From Cohnella luojiensis (GTDB lineage Bacteria; Bacillota; Bacilli; Paenibacillales; Paenibacillaceae), in the NCBI RefSeq assembly GCF_004564235.1, contig NZ_SOMN01000006.1:103352-167351 (forward strand): DNA of 64,000 bases, in the 5' to 3' direction. Below are positions 54,558 to 62,048 of this stretch, one piece after another; position 1 is the stretch's first letter; every line of letters begins with the position of its first letter. The notes beneath the pieces were generated by a model. That model had not been told where the DNA came from. It saw only the letters and a list, made by a program, of their open reading frames with translations, and ran no database searches. The position numbers and the translations under genes were made by a program.

Positions 54558-54860
54558 TTATCTATGGCAATGAGCAGCATGACAATGTGCATGGCAATGA
54601 GTAGCATGACAATGAGTGGCATGGCAATGTGCATGACAATGAGTAGCATGACAATGTGCATGACAATGAGTAGCATGACAATGTGCATGACAATGAGTAG
54701 CATGACAATGTGCATGACATTGAGCAGCATGACAATGCCCAGCACCGTATTGTTGAGCTAGAACACTATTATACTGGTCTTGATTATCCCAAGGCCTCAC
54801 CGTTCCTCCCGCAAAATTGTCGACACTCAACGTCTGAAGTTCTTGTTTGAAACCATCCAT
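54558..54860 (-). CDS. TOMM bacteriocin precursor with Cys-His repeat core (heterocycloanthracin/sonorensin-like)
   Basis: 100 residues from the ATG at 54860 (GGAGGTTATT upstream). Residues 1-41 (MDGFKQELQTLSVDNF then PWDNQDQY and QQYGAG) look like a leader. Residues 42-100 form a core of 13 Cys and 25 His, built from the nine-residue repeat CHAHCHATH, with Cys spacing alternating 4 and 5; every Cys is followed by His. DNA carries three perfect 27-bp units plus variants. The adjacent cyclodehydratase and dehydrogenase should turn many Cys (and possibly Thr) into thiazoles/oxazoles. The family resembles sonorensin/heterocycloanthracin, but the His-rich composition is unusual. Confidence 0.9.
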   Translation of the reverse strand: MDGFKQELQTLSVDNFAGGTVRPWDNQDQYNSVLAQQYGAGHCHAAQCHAHCHATHCHAHCHATHCHAHCHATHCHAHCHATHCHATHCHAHCHAAHCHR

Positions 54861-55213
54861 TTTTAATAACCTCCGTTTGTTAAATAATAGCTTGCTCCGG
54901 CTCCCTAACCAGGAACTGGAATAATACTGAACGAAAATAATCAACTGTCTGCGGAGTGAATCCACAAAAAATCCAACAGTCGAATTTCCCCTTCGACATG
55001 TGTATGCACCCATTCGCACTATGGTTAGTTGTCTAATTCACTTCCACGGACATCTCAGCTTGAACAGACTCGATGGGAGACGGTTTTCCTTGGAGGCTAA
55101 ATGAAATGAAATAAAGCGCCTTGGGGTTTTCCCAAAGCGCTCATTGTATTAAATAATCAGTATACTGAGATCTTCTCCTCTCCGGAAGCGATCTTTACTT
55201 TCACTATCAAGTA
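54861..55213. other. Promoter region of the bacteriocin operon
   Basis: No gene. The minus strand must hold the promoter and 5' leader of the precursor; TATTAT at about 54920 is a possible -10 but no -35 fits well. A hairpin at 55115-55141 (AGCGC.TTGGG arms around GTTTTC) could terminate the broken reductase gene upstream. Confidence 0.4.
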
Positions 55214-55837
55214 TTAGCTTACGTCTTCCCTTAACTTTTCCATCGACATACGTTCGATAAACTTGGAGAATTTCTCTTAATTTTTCCCTTCTTGCTGAAA
55301 CGTTTGAATGAGCCGCAGAACAATCGGTACCAACTTATCCGCAGATACGTCGGTCACAAACGGGACCCAAGGGTCGCTTTCAATGACTTACCTTCCCCAC
55401 CTACATAGATGTCGAACGTATCCCTCATTTTGACGACGCCAATGTCTTTGAGCAAAGGTTCACTCGTACCGAGCGCGCAGCCGGCATAGCCGATTTTGAG
55501 CGGACTCGGGACTTCATGTCCTGCAATGGCACCACCTAAAGCTTTCGCAATGTCCAATCCTGCATCCTCGGTCCCTCTACAAAAATTGCATGCAATCAAA
55601 CTCTTGCTGTAAAATCCAGACGGATGAATTTCTAGCCCGGTGTCCTTCAGCTTCTGTTTCACTTCGTCCAAGCGATCTTCTTCTCCTCCACGTACATCTG
55701 TTTGAAGGTTGTCAGTCAATCCGCGAATCTTCGCCGACAATTGACCCCAGAACAGCGAGCTGCTCTGGCTTAAAAATACTGCCTCCCACTTCGAAACCGG
55801 GAGTGACTGCAAATTCTATCCTTGCCATCGACTTCAT
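55214..55837 (-). pseudogene. Broken nitrite/sulfite-reductase-like gene
   Basis: Three open segments align to one protein. The ATG at 55837 (AAGGAGACACG) starts IEFAVTPGFEVGGSIFKPEQ, which runs to a TGA at 55712. A shifted frame continues KSLIACNFCRGTEDAGLDIA, EVPSPLKIGYAGCALGTSEP and MRDTFDIYVGGEGKSLKATL. Near 55370 the first frame resumes (LVPIVLRLIQTFQQ), hits TAA at 55277, and ends EKFSKFIERM at 55214. Two compensating frameshifts and one nonsense codon disable it. The intact family has Cys clusters for an Fe-S/siroheme site. It overlaps the MurE-like gene by 4 bp. Confidence 0.82.
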
Positions 55838-57285
55838 CGTGTCTCCTTATTTAACAAGTATTGAATTGTATCCCGATCTGATTTACATGGCAAGGCAAAG
55901 TATTGATCGTAAGTTTCAATTCCTTTTCCGGTAATGGCAACCAGGTCCCCCTTTCCAACTTGTTCCCACACATATTCAATCGCTTTTGTTCGATCCTCAA
56001 TAACCATACAATGCTTTCCTTCAAAATCATTCGCAAAACCATGAAGTTGCTCTAATATGCTCTCGGGTTCCACGTCGTTCAAATCATCCTGAGTTAAAAT
56101 AATTCGGTCGCTCCAAGCTGCCGATATCTCTAGCATGACGTGTCGCTTGGTGGGGTCTCCATTTCCCCGAAACCCAAAAATATGAATGACCCGACTAGGT
56201 TTACGTGCATGCAATGTTCGAAGAAATTGAAAGAATCCATCAGGAGTATGAGCGTAATCAATAATAAACTGTGCACCGTTAGGGTGGGAGTAAACCTCAT
56301 ATCGGCCAGGAACACCCGGGAAAGATTGTAAGGCATTCTGAATAATGGCGGCTTTTATACCGATTTGACGGGCTGTCAACCAAGCTGCAGCCACATTCCA
56401 GAAATTATAAATTCCTTCGAGTGATGTACTGACAATATAATGCTTGTCCCCCTCCCTTATCTCAACCTTCAATGGAGATTCCGATTTGACTACGATAAGT
56501 TCGATTTGATCTCTATCCGAGTCTCCAAAAGTCTTTACACTGCTCTTTTTAGTCAAAAGTTGATCTATAAGACGTTTTCCCCAATTGCATCGGCTTGTTA
56601 TGATTGCTACTCCATTTCGTTTCATTTGTGTAAATAATCGGGCCTTAGTCTGAAAATAGTCTTCCAGTGTCTTATGATAGTTAAGATGGTCATGACTTAG
56701 GTTAGTAAATAAAGCGAGGTCGTACTCAATTCCATGAATCCGGTCTTGATCAATGCCATGAGAGGAGACTTCCATTATTACCACCTGATCTTGACTCTGA
56801 TACAGTAACTGCTGTAACTGTAAAGCGTCGGGTGTTGTTTGTGTTGAAGGTATTTCCATTCCATTGATGTAATGAGAAACGGTCCCAATAAGAGAACAAG
56901 AAATGCCGGCTGATTCCAATATATATCGAAGTAAATGCGCTGTCGTTGTTTTTCCGTTAGTCCCGGTAATACCGATCATCATATGCCGTCGAGACGGATT
57001 TTCGTAAAATTCACTGGCAAGTAGAGCTAAAGCCTTACGGGCATTGCTAACACGGTAATAAGGAACTGATAAATTATTTAAGTTCTCTTCACCTACGATA
57101 GCCACTGCCCCTGCTTTAATGGCTTCCAAGATATAATTGTGGCCGTCGACTTTTAACCCCCGTATTGCAACGAACAAATCACCTTTTCTTACTTTACTGG
57201 AATGAAATTGAATACCCGATATAATAATTTCAGTTGAAGAGGGGTAATCGATTGTGACTGATTCTAAGAGTGAGGTCAGATCCAT
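55834..57285 (-). CDS. MurE-like Mur ligase lacking the DNPR motif
   Basis: 483 residues from the ATG at 57285 (AAAGGAG upstream); a 52-residue upstream extension is non-coding-like. Mur ligase features: ATP loop GTNGKTTT (108-115), EVSSHGIDQDRIHGIEYDLA with NLSHDHLNYH, carbamoylated-Lys region DYFQTKARLF, and YAHTPDGFFQF (344-354). The DNPR motif that binds diaminopimelate in MurE is replaced by QDDLNDVEPE (399-408), and the usual GKGHE reads GKGIE. So it probably attaches a different amino acid or acts on another nucleotide. It may be a secondary ligase for a specialised wall or natural product. Confidence 0.85.
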   Translation of the reverse strand: MDLTSLLESVTIDYPSSTEIIISGIQFHSSKVRKGDLFVAIRGLKVDGHNYILEAIKAGAVAIVGEENLNNLSVPYYRVSNARKALALLASEFYENPSRRHMMIGITGTNGKTTTAHLLRYILESAGISCSLIGTVSHYINGMEIPSTQTTPDALQLQQLLYQSQDQVVIMEVSSHGIDQDRIHGIEYDLALFTNLSHDHLNYHKTLEDYFQTKARLFTQMKRNGVAIITSRCNWGKRLIDQLLTKKSSVKTFGDSDRDQIELIVVKSESPLKVEIREGDKHYIVSTSLEGIYNFWNVAAAWLTARQIGIKAAIIQNALQSFPGVPGRYEVYSHPNGAQFIIDYAHTPDGFFQFLRTLHARKPSRVIHIFGFRGNGDPTKRHVMLEISAAWSDRIILTQDDLNDVEPESILEQLHGFANDFEGKHCMVIEDRTKAIEYVWEQVGKGDLVAITGKGIETYDQYFALPCKSDRDTIQYLLNKETR

Positions 57286-57533
57286 AGATACTCCTTTTAC
57301 AAATTTTGTCCAATAACATCTCAGTTTTACCATTAATAAGATAATGTGGGCCAGAGTCGTAAATCCCAACTGTTTTATTATGAACAAAGGTCTTAACTCA
57401 TATCCAATCCAGGTTGAATAAACCTTGAACAGATGCATCATTGTTAATTATACTGAATTCTTGATACTTAAAACTACATATTGTAATATTTTGGTACTAC
57501 GAAAAACAAAACCGTTCCTAAAGGTGACTAAAG

Positions 57534-58175
57534 ATGTTGCAAATAATCGCAATGATAACTATGCTCGTTGACCATGTTGGTTTGATTTTTTTCCCTGATA
57601 CTTCATTATTTCGCATAGTGGGACGAATCGCGTTTCCTCTATATAGTTGGTTTTTGGTACAAGGGTACCTGCATACAAGAAACCATAAGAAATATATGCA
57701 GAGACTTTTCTGGTTGGCGTGTGCCTCCCAGATCCCCTACTCCCTAGCCTTACAACAATTGGAGTTTAATGTGATTTTCACTCTTTTGTTATCACTAATT
57801 GCGCTTTATGCTTTGGACCATTTGACACCGGCGTTAAAAATAATTGTGATCAGTGGAGTGTTCAGTTCTGCTATCCTTGTACCTATGGATTATGGCCTAT
57901 ATGGAATATTGTTAATCTTTATATTGCGTTATTTTAATCAATGGGGAATGATTGGTTGCCACATGCTTTTAAACCTGATGTTTTCATTAATCTATGGACC
58001 AGGCTACTGGATTCAATTATTTAGCATATTTGGGACTGTTCTAATCGCCAATGCCTATCCTATTCCATATCGTTCGGTTGTCATTGGCAAATGGCTATAT
58101 CGGAGTTTTTATCCGGCGCATTTAGCCATTTTATACTTGATATCCTTCTGGGTTGAACATTTCGATATTCAATGA
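57534..58175 (+). CDS. TraX-like membrane protein
   Basis: 213 residues, about six hydrophobic helices. The TraX signature is LQIIAMITMLVDHVGLIFFP followed by FRIVGRIAFPLYSWFLVQGY and RLFWLACASQIPYSLAL. TraX proteins acetylate pilin on F plasmids; chromosomal Firmicute relatives have unknown substrates. AAAGGTGA precedes the start. It is divergent from the MurE-like gene and has no plasmid transfer genes nearby. Confidence 0.9.
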   Translation: MLQIIAMITMLVDHVGLIFFPDTSLFRIVGRIAFPLYSWFLVQGYLHTRNHKKYMQRLFWLACASQIPYSLALQQLEFNVIFTLLLSLIALYALDHLTPALKIIVISGVFSSAILVPMDYGLYGILLIFILRYFNQWGMIGCHMLLNLMFSLIYGPGYWIQLFSIFGTVLIANAYPIPYRSVVIGKWLYRSFYPAHLAILYLISFWVEHFDIQ

Positions 58176-58336
58176 GTAACAGAGTAGTTCATAGTGAATA
58201 TTTATGAAGTTTGATTGGAGGGAAGATCTATTATTCAGTACGGAGACCAATATGAGCACAATGGATCAAACCAACATGGATGGATAAGAAAAAAAACGTA
58301 AACAAAAGACAAATCTAAGACTCGGAAGCACTTGCG

Positions 58337-58414
58337 TTAAGATGTAGATCTGCGCCCATACAAGCCACCGATTAGAATGATAAGTCCGAATATAAAGTGA
58401 TGTTTAATCCTCAT
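58337..58414 (-). CDS. Possible 25-residue membrane peptide
   Basis: The ATG at 58414 overlaps the TGA of the BlaI remnant (ATGA) and encodes MRIKHHFIFGLIILIGGLYG plus five residues. The hydrophobic core could span the membrane. It may instead be the truncated start of a larger gene once coupled to BlaI. Weak evidence. Confidence 0.3.
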   Translation of the reverse strand: MRIKHHFIFGLIILIGGLYGRRSTS

Positions 58415-58768
58415 GAAGGATCACGCTTCCATTCCTTTAACCTAGCTTCAAGAAGTTTTAGCAGCTGCGGATCAGCTTTTTGAACCACATCAAAAACGAA
58501 GAAATTCATCTTTGCTTTGGATAGATTGATAAGTGCTGAGACGATTTCTTCCTGCGCCTGTTGTCTTTTTATTCAAATGCCCCTTCTCGTGAAGACGGTT
58601 CATAACTGTCATAACCGCGTTGTACGAAAGCTCACCGTCCAAGAGCGATTGAACTTGCTTTATGGTAACTTCCTCATGCTCCCATATGATCTTCATGATC
58701 TGTGCTTCAAGAGACCCGAAAAACCGATTCAATCCCTCTTCGTGCATTTTCATCCGAGGTACCTTCAA
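58411..58768 (-). pseudogene. BlaI/MecI-family repressor, frameshifted
   Basis: Begins at TTG 58768 (AAGGAGG 8 bases before) and encodes the winged helix: GLNRFFGSLEAQIMKIIWEH, VQSLLDGELSYNAVMTVMNR, LHEKGHLNKK. After SKDEFLR the frame stops at 58490. A shifted frame gives DVVQKADPQLLKLLEARLKE, the typical BlaI C-terminal end, to the TGA at 58411. Part of the dimerisation region between them is missing. The product would lack its dimerisation domain. Confidence 0.8.
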
Positions 58769-58842
58769 GAGTAACGACCTCCTTCCGAACCCATTTTTAC
58801 CACAAGTCTTTCTTTTTACGTTACTGTTTGAGCATTGCAATG

Positions 58843-58870
58843 AAGCCCGCTATCTTAGGATAGTGGGCTT
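58843..58870. terminator. Hairpin upstream of the BlaI remnant
   Basis: AAGCCCGCTATC and GATAGTGGGCTT form a 12-bp stem (one G-T pair on one strand) with a TTAG loop. No strong T run. It lies between the BlaI and oxidase remnants. Confidence 0.5.
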
Positions 58871-58897
58871 GTTCATTATTGCAAATACACCAGACTC

Positions 58898-59243
58898 TTG
58901 TTCATCTACTCCTACACGATCAACGGGAAATCCGGATCACTTGTAAACAAGTTACTCGTTAAGGAAGGTGAAAAATACGGATTCGTTTGATCAATGCCGG
59001 ATATCTCTCTCATCAAATCCATTTGCACGGACATGAATTTAAGATAACGGCAACCCACGGACAAGCGATAAACAATCTCGGCATCCTGAAAGACAAAGTC
59101 GTCCGCCTGGCGAACGCTATGGTTTTGAATTTGAAGCAAATAATCCCGGACAGTGGATGATCGAAGATCATGGCGACAATGAGTCGGTAAAAGGAATGAA
59201 GGCAATTATCACATACGAAGGTTCAAATAAAAAAGCGCACTAG
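58898..59243 (+). pseudogene. Multicopper oxidase remnant, two frameshifts
   Basis: Plus-strand segments join as YSYTINGKS...NKLLVKEGEK, then (shifted) RIRLINAGYLSHQIHLHGHE, then (shifted again) PPGERYGFEFEANNPGQWMI and GMKAIITYEG to a TAG at 59241. The HLHGH segment is a copper-ligand motif of multicopper oxidases and WMIEDH is the corresponding last-domain strand. The N-terminal domains are absent. Confidence 0.8.
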
Positions 59244-59515
59244 CGGTAATATGCTGTACGGCGGACAACACTTCATGAATCGCTTTAGCGCACTCGTCCA
59301 CGCTGTGTACTTGTTTCTTGGACCCTTCCGCCGCTTCATGAACCGTTAGCGCAATTTGCTCCGTTGCCTTACTGACTTGTTCGGCGCCTGTACCAACCTG
59401 ACGGATCAAATGCGAAGACTCCTCGACATTTCATTAAATGAACCGGCCAAGTCGCTAACCTCGTCACGGCTTCTCACTTTGATCTCTTTGGAAGTCAGGT
59501 CACCCGACAAATAAA
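59244..59515 (-). pseudogene. Chemotaxis receptor (MCP) remnant
   Basis: Minus strand: a HAMP-like segment SGDLTSKEIKVRSRDEVSDL followed by AGSFNEMSRSLR, a frameshift at about 59412, then IRQVGTGAEQVSKATEQIAL, EGSKKQVHSVDECAKAIHEV of an MCP signalling domain. The sequence diverges after VQHITA where it meets the oxidase remnant tail to tail. Sensor, membrane and adaptation-tip regions are missing. Confidence 0.78.
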
Positions 59516-59587
59516 AAACCGATCAACATTTTTTTGCTGATCGAAAGCCGAAATCGTTTCTGCTCTTCCATTTCTCCCTGGAGATCT

Positions 59588-60562
59588 TCATTTAGCGATC
59601 CTCCCTAAACTGGTCCGGACGCCGCGAGGTCTTCCCGAAAATAAGCTATGAAGGGTCATTCCGCCAATGATCAGGGACATCCCGATCCAGGACAGCGCCG
59701 GTGGAATGGGGACGGGAAGAAGCAGCAATTCACCGGCCGCAGCGAAGACGACTTCTCCCGATTGCGTCGCTTCTACGGCGCCCAATTTCTGCGTGGATCC
59801 CTTGGCCATATCCGTCGCCTTGAAGAAGAGAACGGTCGCTATCACACCGGAACTGACGGCGACAAGCACTGACTGTCCGGTTTGACCTGCGCTCGGCAGT
59901 CCATCCTGAACAAATGCATAGATCGACATGCAGATCCATAGCGGAAGGCTCGCCAACGCCATTCCGAGTACCCGCTGATAGGCGTCCAGCTTTCCCTCGC
60001 ATACCTCCATCATCTTCCGATTGCCGAGCGGATAAGCAAACGCGGCAATAGTAACGGGCACCACGCCGAACAGCAAATCTGTTGCGGAGAGATGCCCGGC
60101 CTGACTCAGTTGCATGACCCCCACGCCGAACAGGATAATGAGGGACATACTCAAGCCTTTCCAGTGAATGCTTTCCCTTATTCGAACAGGACCGTTTGGC
60201 GTTGATACAACTTTGTAAAACAAGGGGGCGAGCAAAGAACCTGCAACGATCGTAATTTGCCAGGTTCCCGCTATCAGCCATCCCGGTTCGTATTCTGCCG
60301 CAAAACATACGGGAGCGTACATTACACCGAATCCAACGAAGCTCCATCCGAACCAAGTCAAGAATCGCTTTTTCATATGCGACAGCAACGGTTTCAGATT
60401 CCCTCTGAACGCGACAATTGCGAGCAGAAAAGGAATCATAAATAAGAAACGCAGTGAAGCGGTGTACATCCAATTTCCGTCGGACAATTTCATCGCCTGA
60501 TTCAATACAAAGGTAGATGAAAAGAAGAATGATGCCAAGATGCCATACAGAATCGGACGCAT
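59588..60562 (-). CDS. EmrE-like DMT multidrug exporter
   Basis: 324 residues with ten hydrophobic helices (LYGILASFFFSSTFVLNQAM at the start; WIGMSLIIGGMTLHSLFSGR at the end). It resembles the putative multidrug resistance efflux (EmrE-like) DMT proteins of Bacillales. The start codon overlaps the livF stop by one base (TAATG), so it is translated from the livHMGF transcript. An amino-acid-related export role is therefore possible. Confidence 0.87.
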   Translation of the reverse strand: MRPILYGILASFFFSSTFVLNQAMKLSDGNWMYTASLRFLFMIPFLLAIVAFRGNLKPLLSHMKKRFLTWFGWSFVGFGVMYAPVCFAAEYEPGWLIAGTWQITIVAGSLLAPLFYKVVSTPNGPVRIRESIHWKGLSMSLIILFGVGVMQLSQAGHLSATDLLFGVVPVTIAAFAYPLGNRKMMEVCEGKLDAYQRVLGMALASLPLWICMSIYAFVQDGLPSAGQTGQSVLVAVSSGVIATVLFFKATDMAKGSTQKLGAVEATQSGEVVFAAAGELLLLPVPIPPALSWIGMSLIIGGMTLHSLFSGRPRGVRTSLGRIAK

Positions 60563-61266
60563 TATGCCAAATAGGCCTCCTTGACCTGATCGTCAGAGAG
60601 TAATGATTTCGCCTCGCCCTCCATGATGATTTCGCCGGTTTGAATCACATAACCTCGGTGGGCGATCTGAAGCGCCTGAAAGGCATTTTGCTCCACTAGC
60701 AAAATGGTCATCCCTTCGCGGTTCAACTCCTGAATGATATCGAAAATTTGTTCGACGATGATTGGGGCCAATCCCATCGACGGTTCGTCCAGAAGCAATA
60801 TTCTAGGCTGCATCATCAGCGCTCGGGCGATGGCGAGCATCTGCTGCTCTCCGCCGCTCATCGTTCCTCCCAATTGGCCAAAACGTTCTTTCAAGCGAGG
60901 GAAATAGGCGAATGCCCGTTCCGTTCTCTCTTTAATTAGCTTCTTATCTTTAACCGAGAACGCTCCCATCTCCAAATTTTCCTTAACGGTTAGCCGCGAG
61001 AAAATACGCCTGCCTTCCGGCACATGCGCAATGCCATCCAACGCCGTCTGATGAGGAGGTTGGGAACTTATCTCTTTTCCGTTGAATACAATCGCCCCTT
61101 GCGTCTTCACCTGACCGCAAATCGACTTGAGCGTTGTGGACTTACCGGCTCCGTTCGATCCGATGAGCGTTACAATCTCCCCTTCGTTCACTGTCAGCGA
61201 GATTCCTTTCAATGCTTCAATCGCGCCATAATAAGCATGTACCTTTTGAAGCTGAAGCAAGCTCAT
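60562..61266 (-). CDS. livF: LivF, branched-chain amino acid ABC ATPase
   Basis: 234 residues. Walker A GSNGAGKST (36-44), Q-loop CGQVKTQG region, LSGGEQ-type signature TMSGGEQQMLAIARALM and Walker B ILLLDEPSMGLAP. LivF-specific IAHVPEGRRIFSRLTVKENL is present. One of two ATPases driving import of leucine, isoleucine and valine. It lies 11 bp after livG. Confidence 0.95.
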   Translation of the reverse strand: MSLLQLQKVHAYYGAIEALKGISLTVNEGEIVTLIGSNGAGKSTTLKSICGQVKTQGAIVFNGKEISSQPPHQTALDGIAHVPEGRRIFSRLTVKENLEMGAFSVKDKKLIKERTERAFAYFPRLKERFGQLGGTMSGGEQQMLAIARALMMQPRILLLDEPSMGLAPIIVEQIFDIIQELNREGMTILLVEQNAFQALQIAHRGYVIQTGEIIMEGEAKSLLSDDQVKEAYLA

Positions 61267-61277
61267 GTTATCACTCC

Positions 61278-62048
61278 TTATTGCGCTGCGCTTTTGCCTA
61301 AATAAGCTTCTATTACCCTGGGGTTGCTGCGTATTTCTTCCGGAACGCCCTCCGCGATCTTAGTGCCGTAATCGAGCACCAAGATATAATCGGACAATTC
61401 CATAACCAATTTCATATCATGTTCGATCAATATAATCGTGATGTCAAGCTCTTGCCGAATTCGCTTGATCAGGTCGATCAACTCCACCGTTTCGCGCGGA
61501 TTCATTCCCGCCGCGGGCTCATCCAGCAGCAGAACTTTCGGCTGGGTTGCCAATGCCCTGGCAATTTCCAGACGTCTTTGGGCGCCATACGAAAGGCTGT
61601 TCGCCTGCTCGTTAAGCAAGGTCTCCAACCCGACATATTCGAGCAACCGGTATGCCTCTTCTTGCGATCTATTTTCTTCCGCCCGGTTGCTAGGCAGACG
61701 GAGCAGCGTTCCGAACAATCCCGCTTTCAAATGAATATGCATTCCGACCATGACGTTCTCCAGAACGGTCATGCTGCCGAACAGCCGGATATTCTGAAAC
61801 GTACGCGCGATGCCCCTTTCCGTGATCTGGTGAGGTTTCAAATTCAAGATCGATTTACCGTCCAGTACGATGTCGCCTTCATCCGGCTGATAGATTCCGG
61901 TAATCACATTAAAAAAGGTAGTTTTACCGGCACCGTTCGGACCGATAACCGCGGATATTTTTCCTTTCGGAAACGCAAAATCGACTTTGTCCACAGCAGT
62001 TAAACCGCCAAAACGTTTGACCAAATTCGTCACTTTGAGAATCGTCAT
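61278..62048 (-). CDS. livG: LivG, branched-chain amino acid ABC ATPase
   Basis: 256 residues. Walker A GPNGAGKTT, LivG-specific GIARTFQNIRLFGSMTVLEN, signature SLSYGAQRRLEIARALA, Walker B VLLLDEPAAGMNPRE, and H-loop IEHDMKLVM. It shares 4 bp with livM. Partner of LivF. Confidence 0.95.
   Translation of the reverse strand: MTILKVTNLVKRFGGLTAVDKVDFAFPKGKISAVIGPNGAGKTTFFNVITGIYQPDEGDIVLDGKSILNLKPHQITERGIARTFQNIRLFGSMTVLENVMVGMHIHLKAGLFGTLLRLPSNRAEENRSQEEAYRLLEYVGLETLLNEQANSLSYGAQRRLEIARALATQPKVLLLDEPAAGMNPRETVELIDLIKRIRQELDITIILIEHDMKLVMELSDYILVLDYGTKIAEGVPEEIRSNPRVIEAYLGKSAAQ

Noticed and set aside
54564..54761. Plus-strand Met/Ser-rich frame and a Met/Val/Ile-rich minus frame over the precursor core.
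   Set aside because: Both are low-complexity shadows of the Cys-His repeat; neither has a ribosome site, and the precursor frame fits the adjacent TOMM enzymes.
57534..58175. TraX-like gene as evidence for an integrated plasmid.
   Set aside because: No conjugation, replication or integrase genes are nearby; chromosomal TraX homologues are common in Firmicutes.
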